NCBI GenBank assembly: GCA_910576845.1
Contig: CAJTJA010000028.1
Coordinates: forward strand, 1 to 29,011
Direction of reading: 5' to 3'
Length of the DNA: 29,011 nucleotides
Source: an uncultured Oscillibacter sp.
Lineage (GTDB): Bacteria > Bacillota > Clostridia > Oscillospirales > Oscillospiraceae
The notes beneath the pieces are model-generated. The model saw nothing but the letters and a program-made list of their open reading frames with translations, ran no database searches and was not told the DNA's origin. Of this stretch, positions 8,798 through 16,516 are shown one piece after another; positions within the stretch are counted from its first letter, which is position 1, and each line of letters starts with the position of its first letter. The position numbers and the translations under genes are program-made.

Positions 8798-9514
8798 TCA
8801 CTCCTTGACGATTGTGCCTACCTTCTCCCCGCAAAGAGCCCGCACAATGTTCTGCGGGTCCTTCAGGGCAAAGAGCAGCACCGGAATGTGGTTATCCATG
8901 GAAAGAGACGTAGCGGTAGTGTCCATCACCATCAAATGCTGCGCCAGCACATCATCGTAGCTGATTGCGTCATATTTCACTGCGCTGGGGTCCTTTACCG
9001 GGTCGGCGGAGTATACGCCGTCCACATTCTTTGCCAGCAAAATCACCTCCGCGCCAATCTCGGCTGCCCGAAGCACAGCGGCGGTATCTGTGGAAAAGAA
9101 GGGATTCCCAGTGCCGCAGCCAAAGATCACTACCCTCCCTTTTTCCAGGTGGCGAATGGCCCTGGAGCGGATGTAAGGCTCGGCGATAGGCCGCATTTCA
9201 ATGGCAGTCTGAACCCGGACGGGGATTCCCTTTTGTTCACAGACGTCGGCAACAGCAAGACAGTTCATCACTGTGGCCAGCATTCCCATATGGTCGGCCC
9301 GGGTCCGTTCCATGCAGCCGCCGCCATCCTTGGCGCCCCGCCAGAAGTTGCCTCCGCCCACTACCAGGCCAATTTGAACCCCCATGTCCAAACACTGCTT
9401 TACCACGTCGCAGACCCGGCCAATAACTTCAAAATCCAATCCGGTGCGCTTGTCCCCAGCCAAGGCTTCCCCGCTGATTTTCAGCAGAACCCGCCGGTAT
9501 ACAGGTTTTGTCAT
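8798..9514 (-). CDS. pyrH: UMP kinase
   Basis: PyrH phosphorylates UMP to UDP with ATP; it belongs to the amino-acid kinase fold and is usually hexameric and regulated by GTP and UTP. The 238-aa protein shows the ATP-binding KISGEALAG near residue 13, the GGGNFWRGA loop, ADHMGMLAT, and the UMP-binding TGNPFFSTDTAA. The start is ATG 9514 with GGGAGG about 8 bases upstream. It is the first gene of the minus-strand run leading to polC and is transcribed divergently from the dipeptidase gene. In many Firmicutes tsf and rpsB precede it; here they do not, because the strand switches at about 9540. Confidence 0.97.
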   Translation of the reverse strand: MTKPVYRRVLLKISGEALAGDKRTGLDFEVIGRVCDVVKQCLDMGVQIGLVVGGGNFWRGAKDGGGCMERTRADHMGMLATVMNCLAVADVCEQKGIPVRVQTAIEMRPIAEPYIRSRAIRHLEKGRVVIFGCGTGNPFFSTDTAAVLRAAEIGAEVILLAKNVDGVYSADPVKDPSAVKYDAISYDDVLAQHLMVMDTTATSLSMDNHIPVLLFALKDPQNIVRALCGEKVGTIVKE

Positions 9515-9639
9515 CGCGTGACCTCCCTATTTCAGAGTAATTCATTTCTGTGGGATTTTACGATATTTTTATTTTAGCGTATTTTTCCGGTTTTGCATAG
9601 GGGGTAGACAAGATTTTCCCAAAAAAGCAGAAACGCGGC

Positions 9640-9669
9640 TTGCTATTTCCTCCCTGTTCGGAATATAAT
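9640..9669 (+). promoter_or_regulatory. Candidate sigma-A promoter for the dipeptidase-gal genes
   Basis: TTGCTA at 9640-9645 and a perfect TATAAT at 9664-9669 are 18 bases apart, 42 bases before the dipeptidase start. A short hairpin (CTCCGGC/GCCGGAG, about 9676-9696) follows in the leader just before the ribosome binding site. Called by eye; no mapping data. Confidence 0.55.
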
Positions 9670-9711
9670 AAAGCGCTCCGGCCCTCCTGCCGGAGAGAAA
9701 GGAGCCTTTTT

Positions 9712-10710
9712 ATGATTTTCGACGGACATTCCGATCTTCTTTACGACGTAACCCGCCGCCGCCTGGCGGGAGAGACGCATGTGCTGGAACGGTATCACCT
9801 GGACCGTCTTCGCAGAGGCGGCGTCGAGGGGCTGGTATTGGCCATCTGGTACGGGCGGGGGCAGGGCCAGACATTTTGGGAGGGCATCCCCGGTGCGGAG
9901 AGCGCCGCCCACCGGCTGGATGTCATGCTCTCCTGCGCCCAGGCGGAGTTTGCCGAGTGCCCCTGGCTGGCGGCAGTCCGCACAGCAAAGGAGGCGGAGG
10001 CCGCCCGGGCTGAGGGAAAGCTTTACGCCTTTTTAGCCGTTGAGAGCTTGGAAGGCCTGGATACCCCGGAGGAACTGGACCGCCTGGCCTCCCTGGGACT
10101 TCGTCTCGGGATGCTGACATGGAACGAAGAAAACCAATTTGCCTCCGGAGCCGCCTGTGATCCAAGCCGGGGGCTGACACCTCTGGGCTGTCAGGCCCTC
10201 CGGCGAATGGAAGATCACGAAATGCTTATCGATATCTCACATCTGAATGAAAGGGGCTTTTGGGACGTGATGAAACTGGCCCGCACCCCTGTCATTGCCT
10301 CTCACTCCAACTGCCGCGCTCTCTGCGACGTTCCCAGAAATCTCACCGACAGCCAGCTCCGGGCCATCCGGGACACCGGCGGGGTTGTGGGACTGAACGT
10401 CCACCATAAATTTGTTCACCAGAACCCGGCAGAACAAACGGCGGAGACCCTGGCCCGGCACGCGGCCCACATGGCGGATGTCATGGGTATCGAGCATGTG
10501 GCCTGCGGTTTTGATTTCTGCGAATTTATGGGCCCCGGCAACAACGGAGCCGCCGGTCTGGAGGACTGCGGGCAGATTCCAAACCTGTTCCGCTGTCTGG
10601 AGCAGCTGGGAATGACCCCGGCAGAGTGCGCTATGATCGCCCGGGAAAATCTTTTAAGAATTTTCGGGAAAGATTCAAAAATTTCGAATTGTATTCCACC
10701 CCAAAATTGA
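9712..10710 (+). CDS. Membrane dipeptidase family (M19) peptidase
   Basis: Zinc dipeptidase of the renal-dipeptidase family, cleaving dipeptides, often with D-residues at the C-terminal position. The ATG at 9712 is preferred because GAAAGGAG lies just upstream and the protein then begins directly with the metal-binding strand. Of 332 residues, the expected dinuclear zinc ligands are visible: H6 and D8 (DGHSD), E111 (AVESLEG), H177 (IDISHLNE), H198 (IASHSN), and D268 (CGFDF). No signal peptide is present, so the enzyme should be cytoplasmic despite the family name. The galK start is 37 bases downstream, but galK also has its own promoter-like sequence, so coupling is possible but not certain. 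Exact substrate is unknown. Confidence 0.9.
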   Translation: MIFDGHSDLLYDVTRRRLAGETHVLERYHLDRLRRGGVEGLVLAIWYGRGQGQTFWEGIPGAESAAHRLDVMLSCAQAEFAECPWLAAVRTAKEAEAARAEGKLYAFLAVESLEGLDTPEELDRLASLGLRLGMLTWNEENQFASGAACDPSRGLTPLGCQALRRMEDHEMLIDISHLNERGFWDVMKLARTPVIASHSNCRALCDVPRNLTDSQLRAIRDTGGVVGLNVHHKFVHQNPAEQTAETLARHAAHMADVMGIEHVACGFDFCEFMGPGNNGAAGLEDCGQIPNLFRCLEQLGMTPAECAMIARENLLRIFGKDSKISNCIPPQN

Positions 10711-10717
10711 CTATACT
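10689..10717 (+). promoter_or_regulatory. Candidate promoter for galK-galT
   Basis: TTGTAT at 10689-10694 and TATACT at 10712-10717 have a 17-base spacer and sit 30 bases before the galK start, overlapping the end of the dipeptidase gene. This would let galK-galT be expressed separately from the dipeptidase. Confidence 0.5.
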
Positions 10718-10747
10718 GGACAAGACTAGAAAAAGGAGGCGGAAATC

Positions 10748-12031
10748 ATGTATTCCTGCAACCAACTGCTTCAGGCCTTGAAAGACGGCGAGTGCGACGC
10801 ATCCCTGTCCCTTGTCTACACCACCGCCGGTCTCAGCCAGGCCAAGGCACGGGCCCTTCATGTCGCTCAATCCCTGGCAGACATCTTTGCCCCGAAACAG
10901 AACGCCGCTCTTTTCAGCGGTCCCGGCCGCACGGAGCTTGGCGGCAATCACACGGATCATCAGCACGGCCATGTACTCTGTGCCAGCGTAGATATGGACA
11001 TGCTGGCCTGCGCCGCGCCTAATGGACGGAACGTCATCCGTGTCCAATCCGAAGGTTATCCCGCGCTGGAGGTGGACTTGAACAGCCTCAGCCCCAAGCC
11101 GGAAGAGCAAAACACCTCTGCCGCCCTGGTTCGGGGCGTGGCAGCCGGTGTTGCCCAGCGGGGTTACAACATCGGCGGCTTCGACGCCTGCGCCGTCTCC
11201 AATGTTCTCTCCGGCTCCGGACTCTCCTCCTCCGCCGCTTATGAAATTTTAATCGGCAACATTTTAAACCACTTTTTCTGCGGTGGAAAATTGAATCCGG
11301 TGGAGCTGGCAAAGATCGGTCAATACGCCGAAAACGTCTATTTTGGCAAGCCCTGCGGCCTGATGGACCAGATGGGGGCTTCCATCGGCGGCGCGGTAGC
11401 CATTGACTTCCGGGACCCCGCCGCTCCGGTAATGCGGAAGGCAGATTATGATTTTGCCCAGTCCGGCCATGTTCTCTGCATCATCAATACCGGCTCCTGC
11501 CATGCCGATCTGACCGATGACTACGCCGCCGTTACTCTGGAAATGGGAGCCGTGGCGGCTCACTTTGGTCAAAAGTTCCTTCGAGACGTCCCTGAGACAG
11601 ACTTCCGCTCCGCCCTCCCCGTCCTCCGGCAGGAGTGCGGCGACCGGGCCGTCCTCCGGGCTCTGCACTTCTACGACGATGACCGCCGGGCCGTTCAGGA
11701 GGCGGAGGCACTGGAGCGGGGCGATTTCGCAAGCTTCCTGGCCCTGGTAAACGCCTCTGGCCTCTCCTCCTCCCTGCACCTTCAAAATACCTGGTCCACA
11801 GCGGACCCCCGCCAGCAGGCGATTCCTGTGGTTCTGGCCTTGGGCCGGGAGCTGCTGGACGGCACAGGCGCCATCCGGGTCCATGGCGGCGGCTTCGCCG
11901 GGACGGTACAGGCCTTTGTACCGCTGGAGAAGCTCGAGTCCTTCCGCTCCGGTATGGAAGCTCTGCTCGGTCCTGGGATGTGCCATGTTCTTCGTATCCG
12001 GCCTCAGGGCGGGTGCGTGGTAGTCACCTGA
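10748..12031 (+). CDS. galK: Galactokinase (GHMP kinase family)
   Basis: Phosphorylates galactose to galactose-1-phosphate, first committed step of the Leloir pathway. The 427-aa protein starts at an ATG preceded by AGGAGG. It has about 55 extra N-terminal residues before the galactose-binding signature, which reads GPGRTELGGNHTDHQHG (from residue 58) rather than the common GRVNLIGEHTDYN; the GHMP ATP loop SGSGLSSSAAYE, the GLMDQMGA region and the C-terminal RVHGGGFAGTVQAF are all clear. The variant signature and N-terminal extension match what I recall for a clostridial galactokinase subgroup. galT follows 59 bases downstream, which strongly supports galactose use; no galE or mutarotase lies in the window. 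Confidence 0.92.
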   Translation: MYSCNQLLQALKDGECDASLSLVYTTAGLSQAKARALHVAQSLADIFAPKQNAALFSGPGRTELGGNHTDHQHGHVLCASVDMDMLACAAPNGRNVIRVQSEGYPALEVDLNSLSPKPEEQNTSAALVRGVAAGVAQRGYNIGGFDACAVSNVLSGSGLSSSAAYEILIGNILNHFFCGGKLNPVELAKIGQYAENVYFGKPCGLMDQMGASIGGAVAIDFRDPAAPVMRKADYDFAQSGHVLCIINTGSCHADLTDDYAAVTLEMGAVAAHFGQKFLRDVPETDFRSALPVLRQECGDRAVLRALHFYDDDRRAVQEAEALERGDFASFLALVNASGLSSSLHLQNTWSTADPRQQAIPVVLALGRELLDGTGAIRVHGGGFAGTVQAFVPLEKLESFRSGMEALLGPGMCHVLRIRPQGGCVVVT

Positions 12032-12090
12032 ATTCTTTCATCGCTTTGAAAGGACCTCCCAAAAAGACTTTGAAAAGAGGGACATCCATC

Positions 12091-13581
12091 ATGATAAACG
12101 AAGCCGTTGCCAAGCTGGCCTCTTATGCCCTGCAAAAAGGCCTGATTGAAGAAAGCGAATACTTTTGGGCCGTCAACACCATATTGGACGTATTAGAAAT
12201 TGACGCTTATACCAATCCAAGCCCAGTTCAGGGGGCCGTGGAGCTGGCCCCTGTTCTGGAGGAACTGCTGGACGACGCCCACAAACGGGGCGTACTGGCA
12301 GAAAATTCCGTGGTCTACCGGGACATCTTTGACACAGAGCTGATGGGACGCCTGACTCCCAGGCCGGCTCAGGTTATTGCCAAGTTCCAAACCCTCTATG
12401 CCCAAAGTCCCAAAGCCGCCACGGATTGGTATTATACCTTCAGCCAGGACACCAATTACATACGCAGGGACCGAATCGCCAAAGACATGCAGTGGAAAGC
12501 CCCCACCGAATACGGAGAATTGGATATTACCATCAACCTCTCCAAGCCGGAGAAGGACCCCAAGGCCATCGCAGCCGCCCGCAATCTCCCCGTCTCCAGC
12601 TACCCGCGCTGCCAGCTCTGCGCGGAGAACGAAGGTTACGCGGGCCGGGTAAACCACCCGGCCCGGCAGAACCACCGAATCATCCCTATTACCATCAACG
12701 GTTCCCCCTGGTTTCTCCAGTATTCTCCTTACGTCTATTACAATGAGCACTGCATCTGCCTCAACCGGGAACACACACCTATGAAGATTGACCGGGCATG
12801 CTTCGGCAAGCTCCTGGACTTTGTGCGGCAGTTCCCCCACTACTTCGTGGGTTCCAACGCGGATCTTCCCATTGTAGGCGGCTCTATTCTGGCCCACGAT
12901 CATTTTCAAGGCGGACGTTTCACTTTCCCGATGGAAAAAGCCCCGGTGGAAACTCCCTTCACTTTCTCCGGCTTTGAGGACGTGGAGGCAGGCATTGTAA
13001 AATGGCCTATGTCCGTCATTCGGATTTCCTCCGGCGACCCGGATCGGCTTATTGACCTGTCGGACAAAATTCTTGGCCGGTGGCGGGCATATACCGATGA
13101 GGCGGCGGTGATTTTCGCCGAAACCGATGGAGTCCCTCATAATACCATCACCCCTATTGCCCGTCGGCGGGGCGAAAAGTTTGAGCTGGATTTGGTGCTT
13201 CGGAACAATCTGACTACGGAGCAGTATCCCTTGGGACTGTATCACCCTCACGATGAACTGCACCACATCAAAAAAGAAAACATCGGCCTGATCGAGGTTA
13301 TGGGCCTGGCGGTCCTCCCCGCCCGGCTGAAAGAAGAGCTGGCGGCGGTGGCGGACTGTCTCGCCGCAGGCCGGGACCTCCGGGCGGACGAAAAGACTGC
13401 CAAACACGCCGGCTGGGCAGAGAGTTTTGCTCCCAGTTATCAGATCACATCGGAAAACGCCTTGGAGATTGTTCAGGAGGAAACCGGCCTGGTCTTTGCG
13501 CAGGTGCTGGAGCATGCCGGAGTTTATAAACGAACAGCCGAAGGCAAAAAAGCCTTCCTCCGATTCCTGAATAGCGTCTGA
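12091..13581 (+). CDS. galT: UDP-glucose--hexose-1-phosphate uridylyltransferase, class II
   Basis: Exchanges galactose-1-phosphate with UDP-glucose to give UDP-galactose and glucose-1-phosphate. The frame is open from 11980 inside galK, but the ATG at 12091 follows AAGAGGGA and gives 496 aa, the class II (Firmicutes) length, against about 350 for class I. The family N-terminus NEAVAKLASYALQKGLI, the RCQLCAENEGYAGR region, the YVYYNEHCICLN segment and the nucleotidyl-transfer region GGSILAHDHFQGGR are present. A factor-independent terminator follows 22 bases after the stop, closing the gal unit. Confidence 0.95.
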   Translation: MINEAVAKLASYALQKGLIEESEYFWAVNTILDVLEIDAYTNPSPVQGAVELAPVLEELLDDAHKRGVLAENSVVYRDIFDTELMGRLTPRPAQVIAKFQTLYAQSPKAATDWYYTFSQDTNYIRRDRIAKDMQWKAPTEYGELDITINLSKPEKDPKAIAAARNLPVSSYPRCQLCAENEGYAGRVNHPARQNHRIIPITINGSPWFLQYSPYVYYNEHCICLNREHTPMKIDRACFGKLLDFVRQFPHYFVGSNADLPIVGGSILAHDHFQGGRFTFPMEKAPVETPFTFSGFEDVEAGIVKWPMSVIRISSGDPDRLIDLSDKILGRWRAYTDEAAVIFAETDGVPHNTITPIARRRGEKFELDLVLRNNLTTEQYPLGLYHPHDELHHIKKENIGLIEVMGLAVLPARLKEELAAVADCLAAGRDLRADEKTAKHAGWAESFAPSYQITSENALEIVQEETGLVFAQVLEHAGVYKRTAEGKKAFLRFLNSV

Positions 13582-13602
13582 CCCCTACAATCCTGTTCTT
13601 CC

Positions 13603-13638
13603 AAACGCTCCACCTGTAAAAAGCTGGTGGAGCGTTTT
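13603..13638 (+). terminator. Factor-independent terminator after galT
   Basis: Arms AAACGCTCCACC (13603-13614) and GGTGGAGCGTTT (13626-13637) are fully complementary and run into TTTT. It ends the galK-galT transcript before the ilvD promoter, which begins 15 bases later. Confidence 0.85.
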
Positions 13639-13652
13639 GAACTCTTGGCGTC

Positions 13653-13681
13653 TTGACATAGGTGGAAATCTATATTATGAT
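13653..13681 (+). promoter_or_regulatory. ilvD: Strong sigma-A promoter for ilvD
   Basis: A consensus TTGACA (13653-13658) and TATGAT (13676-13681) are separated by 17 bases. The expected start point is near 13688, giving a leader of about 56 bases with no room for a T-box. Confidence 0.8.
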
Positions 13682-13682
13682 A

Positions 13683-13708
13683 AAAAATCAATACCAAAAT
13701 TGATTTTT
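13683..13708 (+). repeat. Inverted repeat overlapping the ilvD transcription start (possible operator)
   Basis: Perfect 10-bp arms AAAAATCAAT (13683-13692) and ATTGATTTTT (13699-13708) around a 6-base centre. It begins 2 bases after the -10 box and covers the predicted start site, a classic place for repressor binding; it could instead act as a 5' hairpin. Confidence 0.5.
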
Positions 13709-13743
13709 CCGGCTTAATTCCTGGACACATAGGAGGCAAACAT

Positions 13744-15411
13744 ATGAAAAACTTCAGCCGCAACGTCACCCAAGGCATTGAGCGGGCCCCGAATCGCTCT
13801 TTGTTTTACGCCTTGGGCTATACGAAGGAGGAACTGGACCGTCCGCTGATCGGTGTGGTCTGCTCCTATAACGAGATTGTCCCCGGGCACATGAATCTGG
13901 ATAAAATTGCCGAGGCCGTCAAGGCGGGAATCCGGGCCGCCGGAGGCACGCCTGTGGAATTTCCCGCCATCGCCGTGTGCGACGGCATCGCTATGGGCCA
14001 TGTAGGCATGAAGTACTCTCTGATTACCCGGGACCTTATCGCCGACTCCACCGAAGCCATGGCCATTGCCCACCAGTTTGACGGGCTGGTTATGATTCCC
14101 AACTGCGACAAAAACGTCCCCGGCCTTCTCATGGCCGCTGCCCGGCTGAACATTCCCGCCATTTTCTGTTCCGGCGGCCCCATGCTGGCGGGCCGGCTGA
14201 ACGACGGGCGGCGCACCTGCCTGAGCCACATGTTTGAGGCCGTGGGCAGTTATTACGCCGGGAAGCTGGACGAGGCCGGCGTGGAGGACTACGAAAACAA
14301 TGCCTGCCCCACCTGCGGCTCCTGCTCCGGCATGTATACCGCCAACTCCATGAACTGCCTCACCGAGGCCATCGGCATGGCTCTCCGGGGCAACGGCACC
14401 ATCCCTGCCGTCTGGTCTGCACGGCTGCGCCTTGCCAAACACACAGGCATGAAAATTATGGAGCTGGTGGAGAAAAACATCCGCCCTCGGGATATCATGA
14501 CCGAGGCCGCTTTCCACAATGCTGAGACAGTGGACATGGCCTTGGGCTGCTCCACCAACACCATGCTCCACCTCCCCGCCATCGCTCACGAGTGCGGCAT
14601 TGAACTGGACCTGGATATATCCAACGAGATTTCCAGCCGGACCCCCAACCTCTGCCACCTGGCTCCCGCCGGGGATACCTACATGGAGGACCTTGAGGGC
14701 GCGGGAGGCGTCTACGCCGTCATGAAGGAGCTGACGAAAAAGAATCTCCTGGACACCTCCTTGGTCACCTGCACCGGAAAAACCATTGCCGAGAACCTGG
14801 AAGGCGTGAAAAACCGGAACCCGGAGCTGATCCGCCCCATTGAAAATCCCTACTCCCAGGACGGCGGCATCGCTGTTCTAAAGGGCAACCTGGCCCCGGA
14901 GGGCTGCGTGGTGAAGCGTTCTGCCGTGGCCCCGGAGATGATGTCCCACACCGGCCCCGCCCGGGTCTTTAACTGCGAAGAGGACGCCATTGCCGCCATC
15001 TACGCCGGAAAGATTGTCGCCGGGGATGTGGTAGTTATCCGCTACGAAGGTCCCAAGGGCGGCCCCGGCATGCGGGAAATGCTGAACCCCACCTCGGCCA
15101 TCTGCGGCATGGGCCTGGGGGAAAGCGTGGCCTTGATTACCGATGGCCGTTTCTCCGGCGCTACCAGGGGCGCCTCCATCGGCCATGTCTGCCCAGAGGC
15201 GGCCCAAGGCGGTCCCATTGCCTTTGTAGAGGATGGGGATACCATTGCCATCGACATCGCCAAATGCTCTATCACCCTGGAGGTAGACGAAAAAACAATG
15301 ACAGATCGGAGAGCCAAATGGGTCTGCCCGGAACCCAGGATCAAAACCGGCTACGCCGCCCGTTATGCCAAGCTGGTCACCAGCGCTGCCCGGGGCGCAG
15401 TATTGGAATGA
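13744..15411 (+). CDS. ilvD: Dihydroxy-acid dehydratase
   Basis: Dehydrates 2,3-dihydroxy-isovalerate and its methylvalerate analogue to the 2-keto acids in valine, leucine and isoleucine synthesis; iron-sulfur and magnesium dependent. The 555-aa length is normal. Seen: VVCSYNEIVPGH near residue 38, CDGIAMGHVGM at 79, the cluster Cys in PNCDKNVPG (C121) and CPTCGSCSGMYTANSM (C194), and the C-terminal GPKGGPGMREML. The first ligand position reads VPGH instead of TPCN, as in the E. coli-type oxygen-sensitive [4Fe-4S] enzymes; this is inference from memory of both types. ATG 13744 has AGGAGG 7 bases upstream. It stands alone: no other ilv/leu gene is in the window. Confidence 0.97.
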   Translation: MKNFSRNVTQGIERAPNRSLFYALGYTKEELDRPLIGVVCSYNEIVPGHMNLDKIAEAVKAGIRAAGGTPVEFPAIAVCDGIAMGHVGMKYSLITRDLIADSTEAMAIAHQFDGLVMIPNCDKNVPGLLMAAARLNIPAIFCSGGPMLAGRLNDGRRTCLSHMFEAVGSYYAGKLDEAGVEDYENNACPTCGSCSGMYTANSMNCLTEAIGMALRGNGTIPAVWSARLRLAKHTGMKIMELVEKNIRPRDIMTEAAFHNAETVDMALGCSTNTMLHLPAIAHECGIELDLDISNEISSRTPNLCHLAPAGDTYMEDLEGAGGVYAVMKELTKKNLLDTSLVTCTGKTIAENLEGVKNRNPELIRPIENPYSQDGGIAVLKGNLAPEGCVVKRSAVAPEMMSHTGPARVFNCEEDAIAAIYAGKIVAGDVVVIRYEGPKGGPGMREMLNPTSAICGMGLGESVALITDGRFSGATRGASIGHVCPEAAQGGPIAFVEDGDTIAIDIAKCSITLEVDEKTMTDRRAKWVCPEPRIKTGYAARYAKLVTSAARGAVLE

Positions 15412-15437
15412 TACCGTATCCAAAAAGAATGGAAAGG

Positions 15438-15460
15438 AGCCGCGGTTTGAAGCCGCGGCT
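15438..15460 (+). terminator. GC hairpin after ilvD, without a T tract
   Basis: AGCCGCGG (15438-15445) pairs with CCGCGGCT (15453-15460) around a 7-base loop, 27 bases after the ilvD stop. No T run follows, so it may be a weak or factor-assisted terminator, a pause site, or a leader element for the phosphatase gene. Confidence 0.4.
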
Positions 15461-15484
15461 CTGCCGTACATAAAGGAGGGAGCT

Positions 15485-16015
15485 ATGCAACTGGAGTTAG
15501 CCGTCCTGGATTGGATTCAGCTTCATCTCCGCTGCGGCTTTTTCGATTGGCTGATGCCCTTCGTCAGCGGTTTGTCCAATCATGGGGAGATTTGGATTCT
15601 CTTTGCCGCCATCTTGCTGCTCATTCGGCAGCAGCGGAAATACGGCGTTTCTACCGCCTGTGCCCTGACCTTAGACCTGACAGCCTGCAACATAGTTTTA
15701 AAGCCCTTGGTCGGTCGAATCCGGCCCTTCGCCTTTCGTCCGGACTTGTCCCTGCTGGTTCCGCCTCCGGGGGACGCCTCTTTTCCCTCCGGACACACGG
15801 CGGCAGCCTTCGCTGTAGTCTTCGCTCTGAAAACCGCTGGGAGCCCCCTGTGGCGGCCTGTTCTAGCCCTGTCGGCCGCCACCGCCTTCTCCCGGCTCTA
15901 TCTCTATGTCCACTGGCCCACCGACATTTTGGGCGGTATATTGTTGGGAGCCGCCGTAGGCTGGGCTGGCGCAAAACTGGCGGAGGTTCTCCTCCGGAGG
16001 CCCTCCCAATCCTGA
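15485..16015 (+). CDS. PAP2-family membrane phosphatase (undecaprenyl-PP or lipid phosphatase type)
   Basis: Type 2 phosphatidic acid phosphatase family; members remove phosphate from undecaprenyl pyrophosphate, phosphatidate or phosphatidylglycerophosphate at the membrane. The ATG at 15485 follows AAAGGAGG. The 176-aa protein has about five hydrophobic segments and all three catalytic motifs: KPLVGRIRP, SFPSGHT and SRLYLYVHWPTD. Substrate cannot be told from sequence; a role in recycling the carrier lipid is plausible but only inferred. It is read after ilvD with 73 bases between and ends in a strong terminator. Confidence 0.9.
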   Translation: MQLELAVLDWIQLHLRCGFFDWLMPFVSGLSNHGEIWILFAAILLLIRQQRKYGVSTACALTLDLTACNIVLKPLVGRIRPFAFRPDLSLLVPPPGDASFPSGHTAAAFAVVFALKTAGSPLWRPVLALSAATAFSRLYLYVHWPTDILGGILLGAAVGWAGAKLAEVLLRRPSQS

Positions 16016-16019
16016 AAAC

Positions 16020-16052
16020 CCCCCGGGCCCTGCTGGGCCCGGGGGTTCGTTT
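16020..16052 (+). terminator. Strong terminator after the PAP2 gene
   Basis: CCCCCGGGCCC (16020-16030) and GGGCCCGGGGG (16035-16045) form an 11-bp all-GC stem with a TGCT loop, followed by TTCGTTT. It starts 4 bases after the stop codon. Confidence 0.85.
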
Positions 16053-16149
16053 CAGTGCTTCAGTCATTGGTAAAAAGTACCGTCAAGGCAGCTTCGCAGC
16101 TGCCGCTGCTCCGGCCCGTCAGCTTGCCGTACTACTGAAGGGCACGAAC
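16045..16149. repeat. Foldable imperfect inverted repeat, possible structured RNA or 3' UTR
   Basis: Nested complementary arms, from outside in: GTTCGT (16045-16050)/ACGAAC (16144-16149), CTTCAGT (16058-16064)/ACTGAAG (16134-16140), AGTAC (16076-16080)/GTACT (16129-16133), CAAG (16084-16087)/CTTG (16123-16126), and an inner hairpin GGCAGC/GCTGCC at 16087-16104. Its strand is unclear. It lies between the PAP2 terminator and the stop of the Cys-rich gene. I cannot assign an RNA family. Confidence 0.35.
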
Positions 16150-16185
16150 GCTCTTTTGCTTGCTTTTCTTATAAAGAAACGCAGG

Positions 16186-16395
16186 TCAGCAGCAGGGAGT
16201 GGGATTGCAGCAGTTGTTATTGCAGCCGCAGTTGCCGCCGCAATTGCAGTTGCAGCCACAGTTGCAGCCGCCACAACTGCAGTTGCAGCCACTGCCGCTG
16301 CCGCCCCAGCTATTGTTGCCGCAGCAGCACCAAACGATAATCAGCAGGATGATGATCCAGCAGCAGTTGCCGCCGCCAAAGCCGTTATTACACAT
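16186..16395 (-). CDS. Cys/Gly/Asn-rich membrane-anchored mini-protein (69 aa)
   Basis: A 69-aa protein of three parts: a short head MCNNGFGGGNCC, one hydrophobic segment WIIILLIIVW (13-22) that could span a membrane, and a tail of alternating Cys with Asn, Gly and Ser. It has 20 Cys (29%), including runs CC, CCC and many C-x-C. The start is well supported: AGGAGGT lies about 8 bases upstream of ATG 16395. Similar small Cys-rich proteins occur in gut Clostridia and are sometimes given odd automatic names (chorion-like high-cysteine); the head and hydrophobic core also recall small spore-associated YjcZ-type proteins. Function unknown; metal binding, disulfide cross-linking of a surface or spore layer, or a peptide toxin are all open. 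The opposite strand is also open across it as low-complexity shadow. Confidence 0.75.
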   Translation of the reverse strand: MCNNGFGGGNCCWIIILLIIVWCCCGNNSWGGSGSGCNCSCGGCNCGCNCNCGGNCGCNNNCCNPTPCC

Positions 16396-16475
16396 AGATG
16401 AAACCTCCTGAGAGATGTAGACCGAATCGGAGCGGTCTCAATTCATCATATGCCTCTCTTCGCCCCAGGTTACAA

Positions 16476-16505
16476 AACCTCCTGCGGACTCCTCCGCAGG
16501 AGGTT
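16476..16505 (-). terminator. Terminator of the rex-SLH transcript
   Basis: Read on the minus strand, AACCTCCTGCGGA and TCCGCAGGAGGTT form a perfect 13-bp stem with a 4-base loop, followed by TTGT. It begins 12 bases after the SLH gene stop and isolates the Cys-rich gene from it. Confidence 0.8.
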
Positions 16506-16516
16506 CATCCTCAACC

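Noticed and set aside
12193..13515. 440-codon minus-strand open frame
   Set aside because: Shadow of galT; GC-rich third positions keep antisense frames open. No family motif.
13682..13744. T-box leader for ilvD
   Set aside because: The leader is only about 56 bases, and no T-box sequence or specifier stem is visible.
13714..14658. 314-codon minus-strand open frame
   Set aside because: Antisense to ilvD, rich in His/Gly/Val as expected for such shadows.
16190..16380. Tandem repeat or CRISPR-like array suggested by repeated GCAGTTGCAGCC units
   Set aside because: Units are irregular and are explained by Cys/Asn/Gly codons of the mini-protein; no conserved repeat with unique spacers.
15511..16401. 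Plus-strand frame ending in an Ala/Val-rich low-complexity tail
   Set aside because: First part is out of frame with the PAP2 gene; the tail is the complement of the Cys-rich gene's repeated codons. No ribosome binding site.
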